A stretch of DNA of 64,000 nt from Fimisoma sp964619315 (GTDB taxonomy: Bacteria > Bacillota > Clostridia > Peptostreptococcales > Anaerovoracaceae), in assembly GCA_964619315.1 (NCBI GenBank), contig CAZUEH010000004.1, positions 28,283 to 92,282 on the forward strand. Direction: 5' to 3'. Below, piece after piece: positions 52,131-61,050 of this stretch (position 1 is the stretch's first letter; every line of letters begins with the position of its first letter). The notes under the pieces are model-generated. The model saw nothing but the letters and a program-made list of their open reading frames with translations, searched no databases and was not told the origin of the DNA. The position numbers were made by a program, and so were the translations under genes.

Positions 52131-52266
52131 AGCTGTTTCCTCCTAGAGTTGTAATAAAATTAAAACGACTACTTTTATTATATTTTATATTATATAAAAT
52201 GCAACAGGCAATTATTCTTTTGAGAAGTTTTACCGGGAGAGGATAAAGGACTGACATAGATCCATT

Positions 52267-52302
52267 AAAAAAGCACTTCGATTATTGCCCGAAGTGCTTT
52301 TG
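52267..52302 (-). terminator. Terminator of the Re-citrate synthase operon
   Basis: Minus strand AAAGCACTTCG pairs with CGAAGTGCTTT, followed by TTTTAATGG. It lies just after the isocitrate dehydrogenase stop. Confidence 0.88.
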
Positions 52303-52307
52303 TGATT

Positions 52308-53447
52308 TTACAGCTTGCTTATTACGTAGTCGGCAAAATCTTTGCAAGTGTCGCCGTCAGCGAGGCCAGTTACAACGACTTTCTTTTCTGTATCGCAGCA
52401 AAGGTGAAGTGCGTCAGCCAAAGAAGACGCTTTGTCTACAAGACCGATGTGACGAAGAAGCATTTCTGCTGCCTTGAAGATGCTTGACGGGTTAGCATAA
52501 TCTGCAAGGCCGTCTTCTATCATTCTTGGCGCAGAGCCGTGGATGGCTTCGAACATTGCATAGTGGTCGCCGATGTTGGCGCTTCCTGCCGTACCTACAC
52601 CGCCTTGAATTTCGGCAGCTTCATCAGTGATGATGTCGCCGTATAAGTTAGGCAGTACGAAAACTTGGAACTGATTTCTAATAGACTTGTTAACCAAGTT
52701 AGCAGTCATAATGTCTATGTACCAGTCTTCAGCTTTAATATCAGGATATTCCTGTGCAACCTCGTTGCAAATTTTGGAAAATTTGCCGTCGGTTTTCTTC
52801 ATTATATTAGCCTTAGTAACGATTGATACGCTAGTTTTGCCATTGTTCTTGGCGTATTCAAAAGCTGCTCTAGCAATTCTTTGAGTCCCGCAGTCAGTAG
52901 TAACCTTGAAGTCCATAGCCAATAGCTCTGGAACTTCAATGCCTTGACTTCCAAGAGTGTATTCGCCCTCAGTGTTTTCACGGTAGAACATCCAGTCGAT
53001 TCCCTCTTCAGGTACAGAAACGGGACGAACGTTTGCGTACAAATCAAGTTCTCTACGAAGTGTTACATTAGCACTTTCCAAAGTGCCGCCCTTTGGAGTG
53101 GTAGTCGGGCCTTTTAGAATTACATCACAAGACTTAATTGCATCTAAAACGTCAGCAGGAACGGCTGTCGATTGAGCCATTCTGTTTTCTAGAGTAAGAC
53201 CTTCAATGTCCTTGAAGACGATTTTTTTAGAAGCGAGCTCGTCTTTTAGTAATGTTTCCAAAAGCCTTTTAGCTTCTTTCATTATGATAGGGCCGATACC
53301 ATCGCCTCCACATAGGCCGATAGTTATAGTATCCAAAGCTAAGAAATCTTTAGGAGGCAAGGCCTCTTTCATTCTTTCCGCTCTGGCGATCTGTTCCTTT
53401 AATAGTTTTTCGAACTGAGCTGTAGCTGTGTTGATATATTTTTCCAA
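52308..53447 (-). CDS. icd: Isocitrate dehydrogenase (NAD-type, isopropylmalate dehydrogenase family)
   Basis: A 379-residue beta-decarboxylating dehydrogenase. It has GGDGIGPIIMKEA near 50, the phosphate/substrate segment ANVTLRRELDLYANVRPV with YRENTEGEY, and the metal-site region PNLYGDIITDEAAEIQGG. It makes 2-oxoglutarate from isocitrate. I chose the TTG at 53447, eight bases after GGAGG; an earlier TTG at 53462 overlaps that ribosome binding site. A homoisocitrate or isopropylmalate role is possible by homology, but the aconitase and citrate synthase neighbours favour isocitrate. Confidence 0.88.
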   Translation of the reverse strand: MEKYINTATAQFEKLLKEQIARAERMKEALPPKDFLALDTITIGLCGGDGIGPIIMKEAKRLLETLLKDELASKKIVFKDIEGLTLENRMAQSTAVPADVLDAIKSCDVILKGPTTTPKGGTLESANVTLRRELDLYANVRPVSVPEEGIDWMFYRENTEGEYTLGSQGIEVPELLAMDFKVTTDCGTQRIARAAFEYAKNNGKTSVSIVTKANIMKKTDGKFSKICNEVAQEYPDIKAEDWYIDIMTANLVNKSIRNQFQVFVLPNLYGDIITDEAAEIQGGVGTAGSANIGDHYAMFEAIHGSAPRMIEDGLADYANPSSIFKAAEMLLRHIGLVDKASSLADALHLCCDTEKKVVVTGLADGDTCKDFADYVISKL

Positions 53448-53462
53448 TTTGCGAACCTCCAA

Positions 53463-55394
53463 TTACATATTTCCTTGACCGACATATTTGAGCAAGCCAC
53501 CAGCTTTTAAAATTGCCTTTTGTCTGTCAGTGAAACTGCAAACAAGAGTGATTTCTTTGCCTGTCTTATTATCTGTCAGCATAATTTTGCCACTGTCCAT
53601 ACCTGCGTAGATGTCAGAAAGCTTCAAAGCATCGTCTTGTGAAAGCTGATCGTAATCATCAGGATTTTCAAAAGTCAAAGGCAAGATTCCAGCGTTAATC
53701 AAGTTTGCTGCATGAATTCTTGCAAAGCTCTTCGCAATTACCACCCTTACACCAAGGTAAAGAGGAACGAGAGCCGCATGTTCTCTTGATGAACCTTGAC
53801 CATAGTTGTTACCGCCGATTATGATACTTTCGCCTGCTGCCTTAGCTCTTTCAGGGAAAGCCTCATCGCACACTGCAAAGCAGTACTGTGACAGATGCGG
53901 AATATTTGAACGATACGGAAGTATCTTTGCGCCTGCTGGCATAATGTGGTCTGTAGTAATGTTGTCGCCAACCTTAAGCACAAGGGGTGCTTCAAGGGAA
54001 TCTTCAAGAGGCTTGCTTTCAGGGAAAGGCTTAATGTTAGGGCCTCTAAGGATAGGGAGATCCGCTGCTTCCTCTGGTGAAGCAGGAGGAATAACTGCAC
54101 TATCATCAATTTTGAATGATGTAGGAACAACAACTTCAGGCATTTTGTCAAGAAGCATTGGGTCAGTGATTTCTCCAGTCAAAGCTGCCGCTACAGCAGT
54201 TTCAGGAGAAACTAGATAAACCTGACCATCAGCAGTACCTGAACGGCCTTCGAAGTTTCTGTTAAAAGTTCTTAGGGAAACGCCGCCAGAATTAGGTGAG
54301 AAACCCATGCCGATACAAGGGCCACAAGCACATTCTAAAACTCTTGCGCCGCTGGCAAGGATGTCGGAAAGTGCACCGCAGTCTGCAAGCATTGACAATA
54401 CTTGTTTTGAACCTGGTGATATTGAAAGGCTAACTTCAGGGCGAATGGTCTTGCCTTTTAGAAGTGCCGCAACTTTTAGCATATCAAACAAAGATGAGTT
54501 TGTGCATGAACCAATACAAACCTGATCCACTTTTGTACCTTTGAGACTTTCAACGGTAACAACATTGTCAGGGCTGTGGGGACAAGCAATCATTGGCTTA
54601 AGTGTGTCAAGGTCGATGTCTATAACTTTGTCATAAACAGCATCAGGGTCACTTGATAGAGGAACATAATCCGCTACTCTGCCCTCTGCTTCCAAGAAAG
54701 CCTTTGTGATTTCGTCTGATGGGAAGATTGAGGTGGTTGCACCAAGCTCAGTTCCCATGTTGGTGATGGTGGCTCTTTCGGGAACGGAAAGGGTCTTAAT
54801 GCCTTCGCCTCCCCATTCTACGACTGCACCAACGCCGCCTTTAACTGATAAAATTCTTAGTATTTCAAGACTTACGTCTTTTGCTGTAACGCATTCTCTT
54901 AATTTTCCTGTAAGATTGACCTTGTACATCTTTGGCATTGTGATATAGTAAGCACCGCCACCCATTGCAACTGCAACATCAAGGCCGCCAGCACCCATTG
55001 CCAACATTCCGATACCGCCGCCAGTAGGGGTATGGCTATCAGAGCCGATTAAAGTTTTGCCTGGTTTGCCAAATCTTTCAAGGTGAACCTGATGGCAAAT
55101 TCCATTGCCGGGTCTTGAAAAGTACAAGCCATATTTTTTGGCCATAGACTGAATAAAACGATGGTCGTCTGCATTTTCAAAACCTGATTGTAGAGTGTTA
55201 TGGTCGATATAAGCTACTGAAAGATCAGTGCGTACACGAGGAACTCCCATTGTTTCAAATTCCAGATAGGCCATAGTGCCTGTTGCATCTTGAGTTAAGG
55301 TTTGGTCTATTCTTAAGGCCACCTCTTTGCCAGGGGTCATTTCACCGCTAACAAGATGGTCTTTTATTATCTTTTGTGCTATCGTAAGTCCCAT
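53463..55394 (-). CDS. Aconitate hydratase
   Basis: A 643-residue aconitase of the mitochondrial-like length class. It has the Fe-S cysteine motifs CIGSCTNSS and CACGPCIGMG, the DSHTPTGGG motif near 115, and the mobile C-terminal swivel domain with NNYGQGSSREHAAL. It isomerises citrate to isocitrate. The ATG overlaps the gntR stop by one base (TAATG). It is the third gene of Re-citrate synthase-gntR-acn-icd. Confidence 0.94.
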   Translation of the reverse strand: MGLTIAQKIIKDHLVSGEMTPGKEVALRIDQTLTQDATGTMAYLEFETMGVPRVRTDLSVAYIDHNTLQSGFENADDHRFIQSMAKKYGLYFSRPGNGICHQVHLERFGKPGKTLIGSDSHTPTGGGIGMLAMGAGGLDVAVAMGGGAYYITMPKMYKVNLTGKLRECVTAKDVSLEILRILSVKGGVGAVVEWGGEGIKTLSVPERATITNMGTELGATTSIFPSDEITKAFLEAEGRVADYVPLSSDPDAVYDKVIDIDLDTLKPMIACPHSPDNVVTVESLKGTKVDQVCIGSCTNSSLFDMLKVAALLKGKTIRPEVSLSISPGSKQVLSMLADCGALSDILASGARVLECACGPCIGMGFSPNSGGVSLRTFNRNFEGRSGTADGQVYLVSPETAVAAALTGEITDPMLLDKMPEVVVPTSFKIDDSAVIPPASPEEAADLPILRGPNIKPFPESKPLEDSLEAPLVLKVGDNITTDHIMPAGAKILPYRSNIPHLSQYCFAVCDEAFPERAKAAGESIIIGGNNYGQGSSREHAALVPLYLGVRVVIAKSFARIHAANLINAGILPLTFENPDDYDQLSQDDALKLSDIYAGMDSGKIMLTDNKTGKEITLVCSFTDRQKAILKAGGLLKYVGQGNM

Positions 55395-56041
55395 TATTGT
55401 CTAGTTCCTTTCATTATATTCTCGTAAGCATGCTTAATGTGCTCGCGAATTAGTTCGTCTACTTTTTTCTCGTCTCTACGCTTAAGGGCCTCATAAAGAT
55501 TCAAGTGTTCCTTGACGGAATACTTGGTTCTGCCACTTGTATTCAAAGACTCCTGTCTATACTTTAGGAGTTTGTGGTGAATAGGAGACAATATTGATTG
55601 GAAAATAGGGCTTCCAGACGCAACATATATAATGTCATGAAACTCTGTGTCCAAATTTCTAACTTTTTCTGTATTGCCTTTTTCAGAATAAAATTCTTGC
55701 TGATCTAAAAGGTCTTTTAGCTTTGCCAAATCTTCTTCGGATATATTTGTTGCAGCCATAGTTGTAACAATTGGTTCCAAAAAAGCCTTAACACGGAACA
55801 TATCAGTTACGTCTTGGTCCGTTATTCCCAAAACCACAGTGCCGCAAGGAGAGATTCCAATAAGTCTCTCGTTTTCAAGTCTGGTCATAGCTTCTCTGAT
55901 AGGAGTTCTGCTTACGCCTAGTTCTTCGGAAAGTCTAGACTCGCTAAGAACTTCGCCAGTAGCATAGACTTTGTTCAAAATGTTTTTTTCTATTATTTCA
56001 TATACTTGGTTAGCCAAGGATAGTGATTTATAATCTGCCAT
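55394..56041 (-). CDS. GntR-family (FadR subgroup) regulator embedded in the citrate operon
   Basis: A 215-residue repressor-type protein. The N-terminal winged helix (ATGEVLSESRLSEELGVSRTPIREAMTRLENERLI, about 28-62) is joined to an all-helical FCD effector domain (FLEPIVTTMAA...; FHDIIYVASGSPIFQS), whose His and Asp residues often bind a metal and an organic acid. It lies between citrate synthase and aconitase with one-base overlaps on both sides. A GntR-type operator overlaps the operon promoter, so it probably represses its own operon in response to a TCA acid (inference). Confidence 0.9.
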   Translation of the reverse strand: MADYKSLSLANQVYEIIEKNILNKVYATGEVLSESRLSEELGVSRTPIREAMTRLENERLIGISPCGTVVLGITDQDVTDMFRVKAFLEPIVTTMAATNISEEDLAKLKDLLDQQEFYSEKGNTEKVRNLDTEFHDIIYVASGSPIFQSILSPIHHKLLKYRQESLNTSGRTKYSVKEHLNLYEALKRRDEKKVDELIREHIKHAYENIMKGTRQ

Positions 56042-57414
56042 TACTTTATCCCCTTTCCTTTTGTTAATTCGTTTATCTTGTCCTCCATCTCGCTGTTGGC
56101 AAGGCTGGTAGTTCTACCATCTGCATACATTTCGTCAACCCAGGTTTTAAGGGAGGCTACAAGTGGAGAGTCTTTGGTCATTTTCTTGTCTTCCGCGAGA
56201 CTATAATGCTCGTTAATCCAATAAGCAATTCCGGCCAAGCCAGAAGTCTTACTAACGGCAACGCCTGGAGCTCGGTTAAGAATCTTTGCAGTATTAAAAA
56301 TATTATATATTTCTTCGTCTTTCATAAGGCCGTCTGCATGAATTCCAGCTCTTGTTACATTGAAGTTTTCTCCAACATAAGGCGTCATAGGAGGAACGGT
56401 GTAGCCCATTTCAGTTTTAAAATATTCGGCAATTTCAGTTACAACTGTAGGGTCCATTCCGTCAAGAGATCCTTTCAAAGAAGCATATTCAAAGACCATT
56501 GCTTCTAGAGGAACATTACCAGTACGCTCGCCAATGCCAAGAAGTGAGCAGTTAACTGCGCAAGCTCCATACATCCAAGCAGCAGAGGCATTTGCAACAG
56601 CTTTATAAAAGTCGTTATGACCGTGCCACTCAAGCATTTCACTTGGAACTCCTGAATGGTGCTGCAAACCGTAAACAATACCAGATACGCTTCGAGGCAA
56701 AGCCACTTCAGCATATGGAACTCCGTAGCCCATGGTGTCGCAAGCCCTTATTTTGACAGGGATTCCCGCCTCGTTGGACAAGTCCATAATTTCGTTTACG
56801 AAAGGAACAACGAAGCCATAAAAATCCGCTCTGGTTATGTCTTCCAAATGACATCTTGGCACAAGGCCTGCGTCGAAAGCTTCTCTAATTGTTTCGAGAT
56901 AATAATCGGCAGCTTGTCTTCTGGTCATATTCATTTTCTTGAAAATGTGATAGTCACTGCAAGAAACTAAAATGCCTGTTTCACGGATTTCCAAATCTTT
57001 AACCAGCTGGAAATCTTCTTTCTTTGCTCTTATCCAAGTGGTGATCTCAGGGAACTTCAACCCTAAGTTCATACATTTTTCGATAGCTTCCTGGTCTTTC
57101 TTCGTGTATATAAAGAATTCGGATTGACGTACCAATCCGTAAGGCCCGCTCAGTCTTGAAAGAAGTTTATAAAGGTCAACAATCTGATCAACCGTATACG
57201 GCGCCATAGACTGCTGGCCATCCCTAAATGAAGTGTCTGTAATCCAAATATCCTCAGGCATGTTCATAGGAACTCGTCTGTGGTTAAATGCCAACTTAGG
57301 AACTTCATCATAATTAAAAACGTCCCTAAAAAGTTTAGGTTCATCCACGTCCTGTAACGTATAGCGATAGACATCCTGTTCTAGCAGGTTTGTTTTCTTA
57401 GAAATTTCAATCAT
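56041..57414 (-). CDS. Re-type citrate synthase (homocitrate/isopropylmalate synthase family)
   Basis: A 457-residue HMGL-like barrel. DTSFRDGQQSMAP lies near 58-70, followed by HLEDITRAD and the metal-binding His pair in LEWHGHNDFYKAV. It is not related to Si-citrate synthases. Its length and start match the Re-citrate synthase known from Clostridium kluyveri, and its operon partners are aconitase and isocitrate dehydrogenase. I chose the ATG at 57414 with GGGGGT upstream; a longer frame reaching 57561 would run through the promoter. A homocitrate synthase role is the alternative. Confidence 0.85.
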   Translation of the reverse strand: MIEISKKTNLLEQDVYRYTLQDVDEPKLFRDVFNYDEVPKLAFNHRRVPMNMPEDIWITDTSFRDGQQSMAPYTVDQIVDLYKLLSRLSGPYGLVRQSEFFIYTKKDQEAIEKCMNLGLKFPEITTWIRAKKEDFQLVKDLEIRETGILVSCSDYHIFKKMNMTRRQAADYYLETIREAFDAGLVPRCHLEDITRADFYGFVVPFVNEIMDLSNEAGIPVKIRACDTMGYGVPYAEVALPRSVSGIVYGLQHHSGVPSEMLEWHGHNDFYKAVANASAAWMYGACAVNCSLLGIGERTGNVPLEAMVFEYASLKGSLDGMDPTVVTEIAEYFKTEMGYTVPPMTPYVGENFNVTRAGIHADGLMKDEEIYNIFNTAKILNRAPGVAVSKTSGLAGIAYWINEHYSLAEDKKMTKDSPLVASLKTWVDEMYADGRTTSLANSEMEDKINELTKGKGIK

Positions 57415-57470
57415 TGCAGTACCCCCTATTATCTGTCTCAAATATTTCAACGCGTTAAAGCGCAATAACC

Positions 57471-57533
57471 ATACCTGTATACAAGTATACCTTTTTTTGA
57501 AAAAACAGTCAAGTTTTTGGGAAATGTATACAT
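57471..57533 (-). promoter_or_regulatory. Promoter and GntR-type operators of the Re-citrate synthase operon
   Basis: Minus strand TTGACT (57512-57507), 17-base spacer, TATACT (57489-57484). ATACCTGTATACAAGTAT (57471-57488) covers the -10 box and matches the Bacillus GntR operator, as I recall it, at 17 of 18 positions. A second palindrome ATGTATACAT lies at 57524-57533, just upstream of the -35. The embedded gntR product is the obvious candidate to bind them. Confidence 0.75.
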
Positions 57534-57566
57534 GATAAAAAACTGCGGAAAAAATCAACAAAAGCC

Positions 57567-57597
57567 TTGACCTTCCCCCGGGTAGAAGGTATAGAAT
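57567..57597 (+). promoter_or_regulatory. MerR-type promoter of the hydrolase-ABC operon
   Basis: TTGACC (57567-57572) and TAGAAT (57592-57597) are 19 bases apart. A 21-base dyad, ACCTTC-N9-GAAGGT (57570-57590), fills the spacer. Long spacers with such a dyad are the hallmark of promoters activated by MerR-family proteins, and the left part resembles the CueR-controlled copA promoter. A 17-base reading with TATAGA is also possible. No MerR gene lies in the window. Confidence 0.6.
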
Positions 57598-57618
57598 GTA
57601 ACCACAAAGGGGGATGAA

Positions 57619-58311
57619 ATGAATATAAATCTTAATTGTGAAGATCGAGGTGCAGGGGAACCTCTAATACTCCTTCATGGGAATGGTGGAAGCGGACAAT
57701 TCTTCAAACATCAGATGGATTTTTTTTCAAAAGAATATAGGGTAATGGCTATAGACACAAGGGGGCACGGAAAGTCCCCAAGGGGAAATCGGCCATTTAC
57801 CATCAAGCAATTTGCAGAGGATTTGCATAAGTTTATGTGCGAAAGAGGAATCGAGAAAGCCAACCTTTTAGGCTTTTCCGATGGTGGAAACATTGCAATA
57901 ACCTTTGCCTTGAAGTATCCCGACATGGTAGAAAGCCTTATAATCAGCGGCGCCAATTTATATCCACAAGGAGTCAAAGCGTCAGTGCAAGTGCCAATAG
58001 TCATTTCATATTATCTTATTAAATTTTTTTCCAAGTACAGTAGAAAAAGCGAAAGATTAGGACTTATGGTAAAGCAGCCAGACATCAGGCCTTTAGACCT
58101 GGAAAAATTGCAAATGCCAGCGTTGGTAATGGCGGGAACTAATGATATAATAAAGGAAACACATACGCGCCTCATAAAAGTCAATTTGCCTAACAGCAAA
58201 CTACTTTTCATCAAGGGAGGGCACTCTATTTTGCAAACACAGCACGAAAAAGTTAATAGAGTTGTTGGAAACTTTCTCAAAGAGAAGTCGCAAAATGAAA
58301 GGATGGAATAA
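57619..58311 (+). CDS. Alpha/beta hydrolase
   Basis: A 230-residue alpha/beta-fold hydrolase with the oxyanion segment LLHGNGGSGQFF (about 18-29), the nucleophile elbow LLGFSDGGNIA (Ser near 90), an acid in MAGTNDIIK and the catalytic His in IKGGHSILQ. A signal peptide is absent, so it is cytoplasmic. Substrate unknown. It is the first gene of an operon with an ABC exporter, one base before the ATPase start, so it may act on the exported compound or a related one (inference). Confidence 0.85.
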   Translation: MNINLNCEDRGAGEPLILLHGNGGSGQFFKHQMDFFSKEYRVMAIDTRGHGKSPRGNRPFTIKQFAEDLHKFMCERGIEKANLLGFSDGGNIAITFALKYPDMVESLIISGANLYPQGVKASVQVPIVISYYLIKFFSKYSRKSERLGLMVKQPDIRPLDLEKLQMPALVMAGTNDIIKETHTRLIKVNLPNSKLLFIKGGHSILQTQHEKVNRVVGNFLKEKSQNERME

Positions 58312-59184
58312 ATGTCTATCATAGAAACAAAAAATCTAACGAAATATTACGGGAAAATCCGTGGAATTGAAAATCTCAATTTGGAAGTTAAAGAAGGTGA
58401 GTTTTTCGGCTTCATCGGACCAAACGGTGCAGGAAAGTCAACCGCAATCAGAACCTTGCTAGGGTTAATCAACCCGACATCTGGTGAGGCAGAAGTTTTC
58501 GGCATGCCACTTTCTCGCAAAGACGAATACCTCAAAGAAATTGGATACCTATCCTCGGAGGCGACCTTTTATAATCGAATGAAAGTAGGGGAACTTATCG
58601 ATTATTCTGCCAAACTAAGAGGAAAAGACTGCTCAAGCGAAGCAAAAGTTTTATGCGAAAGACTTGAACTGGACACTAAAAAGAGAATAGACCAATTGTC
58701 TTTAGGAAACAGAAAGAAACTTGGCATAGTTTGCGCCATGCAGCACAAACCAAAGCTATATATAATGGATGAGCCCACCAGTGGCTTAGACCCTCTGATG
58801 CAAAAGGAGTTCTTTGAGCTTCTTCATGAAAGACAAGAAGAAGGTGCCACAGTGTTCTTCTCTTCCCATGTCCTTTCGGAAATACAGCATCATTGCACTA
58901 AAGCAGCAATAATAAGACAAGGAAACTTAGTAGCGGTTGACAGCATAGAGAATCTATCTACTTCCAATGCTAAACAAGTGATCCTTCATGGAGTTTCGAC
59001 CTTGCCAGAAAACATCAAAGCCAAATCTGTTGTGGAATCACAGCAGTCAGTTACGTTCTTGTATCAGGGCGAAATCAAAGAATTACTTACAGAAATCTGC
59101 CGCTTGCCAGTGACAGACGTGACAATAAATGAGCCAGAGCTTGAAGAAATCTTCATGCACTACTATGAAAAGGAGGGGAAGTAA
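58312..59184 (+). CDS. ABC exporter ATP-binding protein
   Basis: A 290-residue ATPase of the ABC-2/CcmA group with Walker A GPNGAGKSTAIRTLLG (about 40-55), signature LSLGNRKKLGI, Walker B KLYIMDEPTSGLDPL and switch SSHVLSEI. It partners the permease encoded next, which starts in its stop codon (TAATG). Drug or peptide export is usual for the group. Confidence 0.92.
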   Translation: MSIIETKNLTKYYGKIRGIENLNLEVKEGEFFGFIGPNGAGKSTAIRTLLGLINPTSGEAEVFGMPLSRKDEYLKEIGYLSSEATFYNRMKVGELIDYSAKLRGKDCSSEAKVLCERLELDTKKRIDQLSLGNRKKLGIVCAMQHKPKLYIMDEPTSGLDPLMQKEFFELLHERQEEGATVFFSSHVLSEIQHHCTKAAIIRQGNLVAVDSIENLSTSNAKQVILHGVSTLPENIKAKSVVESQQSVTFLYQGEIKELLTEICRLPVTDVTINEPELEEIFMHYYEKEGK

Positions 59185-59972
59185 TGGTTATTTTCAACAA
59201 AGAAATAAGAAAAAACACAAAGAGCCTTTCCATCTGGACCGCATTTATTGCAGGAACGATGCTTATATGTGTAATGCTATATCCTGAAATGAGAAACCAA
59301 ATGGCGGGGCTTAGCGATATGTTTGCCGACATGGGAGCCTTCACTCAAGCCTTCGGAATGGACCAATTAAACTTTGGAACTCTTATTGGATACTATGGAA
59401 TAGAATGTGGAAATGTCTTAGGCCTTGGCGGAGGACTGTTTGCGGCATATCTTGGAATAACAGTTCTTTCTAAAGAGGAAAAAGACCATACTGCTGAATT
59501 CTTATTATCACACCCGGTCAAAAGATCCTCTGTGGTAGCACAAAAATTAGCGGCTACAATTTGTCAAATCCTCGCACTAAACATTATCGTTTTCGCTGTT
59601 TCGGCAGCGTCGATTATAGCTATAGGCGAAGATATCCCGATGAAAGAACTATTGTTACTACATGGAGGGTACTTAATCCTTCAACTTGAAATTGCAACCA
59701 TCTGCTTTGGTCTTTCTGCATTTCTTCGCAGAGGAAGCATTGGCATTGGGTTAGGTGGCGCAGCACTGCTATACTTTATGAATATAATTGTAAACCTTAG
59801 CGAAGGCGCTGAATTCTTAAAATATGTAACGCCGTTTGTATATGCAGAGCCGTCAACTGTAATGGAAAACATGTCCTTAGACATGGTGCTGGTAGGCATA
59901 GGAGTGCTATATAGTATAATCTTTGTGGCAATCGGATTCATTCATTATGGTCGCAAAGACATAGCAGCTTAA
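59184..59972 (+). CDS. ABC-2-type permease
   Basis: A 262-residue membrane protein with about six helices. It begins MVIFNKEIRKNTKSLSIWTAF and carries the SKEEKDHTAEFLLSHPVKRSSVV loop typical of ABC-2 exporters. It forms the channel for the ATPase encoded upstream. The operon ends at a terminator shared with convergent rpsR. Confidence 0.87.
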   Translation: MVIFNKEIRKNTKSLSIWTAFIAGTMLICVMLYPEMRNQMAGLSDMFADMGAFTQAFGMDQLNFGTLIGYYGIECGNVLGLGGGLFAAYLGITVLSKEEKDHTAEFLLSHPVKRSSVVAQKLAATICQILALNIIVFAVSAASIIAIGEDIPMKELLLLHGGYLILQLEIATICFGLSAFLRRGSIGIGLGGAALLYFMNIIVNLSEGAEFLKYVTPFVYAEPSTVMENMSLDMVLVGIGVLYSIIFVAIGFIHYGRKDIAA

Positions 59973-59997
59973 GAAAAAATAATGCAGGACAAATAAA

Positions 59998-60030
59998 AAA
60001 ACACGTGAGATACATAATCTCGCGTGTTTT
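59998..60030. terminator. Terminator between convergent ABC permease gene and rpsR
   Basis: AAACACGTGAGAT and ATCTCGCGTGTTT pair with one mismatch or wobble around ACATA, flanked by A/T runs on both strands. Confidence 0.85.
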
Positions 60031-60045
60031 TGCGTGTTTGTTTAA

Positions 60046-60282
60046 TTAGTCTGCAACGTAAGGAAGTAGTGCAACGATTCTAGCTTTTTTGATTGCAGTT
60101 GTTACTTCTCTCTGATGCGTAGCGCAAGTACCTGTTACTCTTTTAGGTAAAATCTTGCCTCTTTCGGTTACATATTTTCTAAGTTTTTCAACGTCTTTGT
60201 AATCGATAATTTCAGTTTTGTCGGCGCAGAATTGACAAACTTTCTTTCTTCTCATGCCGCCACCACGTCTTCTTTCCATCAT
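60046..60282 (-). CDS. rpsR: 30S ribosomal protein S18
   Basis: A 78-residue S18 with VCQFCADKTEIIDYKDVEKLRKYVTERGKILPKR spread over 15-48 and the closing IKKARIVALLPYV. The CxxC pair suggests a zinc-binding form. Either of the first two Met codons may start it. Last gene of rpsF-ssb-rpsR. Confidence 0.97.
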   Translation of the reverse strand: MMERRRGGGMRRKKVCQFCADKTEIIDYKDVEKLRKYVTERGKILPKRVTGTCATHQREVTTAIKKARIVALLPYVAD

Positions 60283-60299
60283 GGTTATCTCCTCTCTTA

Positions 60300-60749
60300 C
60301 TAAAATGGGATGTCTTCGTCGATTGCAGAAAATCCTGCAGGAGCATCATCTGGCTTATTATCTTGGCCAGAGCCGCCTTGGGATCCACTACTTTGAGTAA
60401 ACCCGCCTTGTGAACCGCCACCTTGTGGTCTGTCTCCCCATTCGAGGAATTCTACTCTATCGGCGACAACGTCAGTCGTATAGACGGTAGCACCGTCCTT
60501 ATTAGTGTAGCTGCCTGTTTGCAGTCTTCCCTGGATACCAACTAATCTACCTTTAACAAGATATTTTTCGCAGTTTTCTGCCTGCTTACCAAATACTGTT
60601 ACTCTTGGAAAATCAGTTTGCTTTTCACCGCCAGCTCTTGTAGGTCTGTCAATCGCAACAGTAAATGTTGCAACTGCCATTTGAGTTCCAGCAGTGTAAC
60701 GAAGTTCAGGGTCTCTTGTTAATCTGCCGATTAAAACAACACTGTTCAT
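60300..60749 (-). CDS. ssb: Single-stranded DNA-binding protein
   Basis: A 149-residue SSB. The OB-fold (1-105) begins MNSVVLIGRLTRDPELRYT, a Gly/Gln/Ser-rich linker follows (about 105-135), and the acidic tip IDEDIPF recruits repair and replication partners. It lies between rpsF and rpsR as in most Firmicutes. Confidence 0.97.
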   Translation of the reverse strand: MNSVVLIGRLTRDPELRYTAGTQMAVATFTVAIDRPTRAGGEKQTDFPRVTVFGKQAENCEKYLVKGRLVGIQGRLQTGSYTNKDGATVYTTDVVADRVEFLEWGDRPQGGGSQGGFTQSSGSQGGSGQDNKPDDAPAGFSAIDEDIPF

Positions 60750-60762
60750 ACCACACCTCTTC

Positions 60763-61050
60763 CTATTTCTCGTCTTTGTTAACGATGATATGTCTCATAA
60801 CATTGTCAGAAATCTTAAGTCTTCTGTCAAGTTCCTTTGGTAATGTTGTGTTACCCTTGAACTGAATTACTACATAGTAGCCTTCAGCTTTCTTATCGAT
60901 AAGATAAGCAAGTTTCTTCATTCCCCAAACATCAACATTTGTGACTTCGCCGTCAGCAGCAATGATGGTTTGAACTGTTTCGACTGTCGCATCCTTTTTA
61001 GCATCTTCTAAAGTAGGATCGATAATGAACATAACTTCATAGTTTCTCAT
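60763..61050 (-). CDS. rpsF: 30S ribosomal protein S6
   Basis: A 95-residue S6 (MRNYEVMFIIDPTLEDAKKD; GMKKLAYLIDKKAEGYYVVIQF; NVMRHIIVNKDEK). GGGAGGTG precedes the ATG. First gene of the operon, which reads towards the origin and so against the rightward replication fork. Confidence 0.97.
   Translation of the reverse strand: MRNYEVMFIIDPTLEDAKKDATVETVQTIIAADGEVTNVDVWGMKKLAYLIDKKAEGYYVVIQFKGNTTLPKELDRRLKISDNVMRHIIVNKDEK

Noticed and set aside
57415..57561. A 49-residue N-terminal extension of the Re-citrate synthase
   Set aside because: It would run through the -10 box and the GntR-type operator; the ATG at 57414 has its own ribosome binding site and gives the family's usual length.
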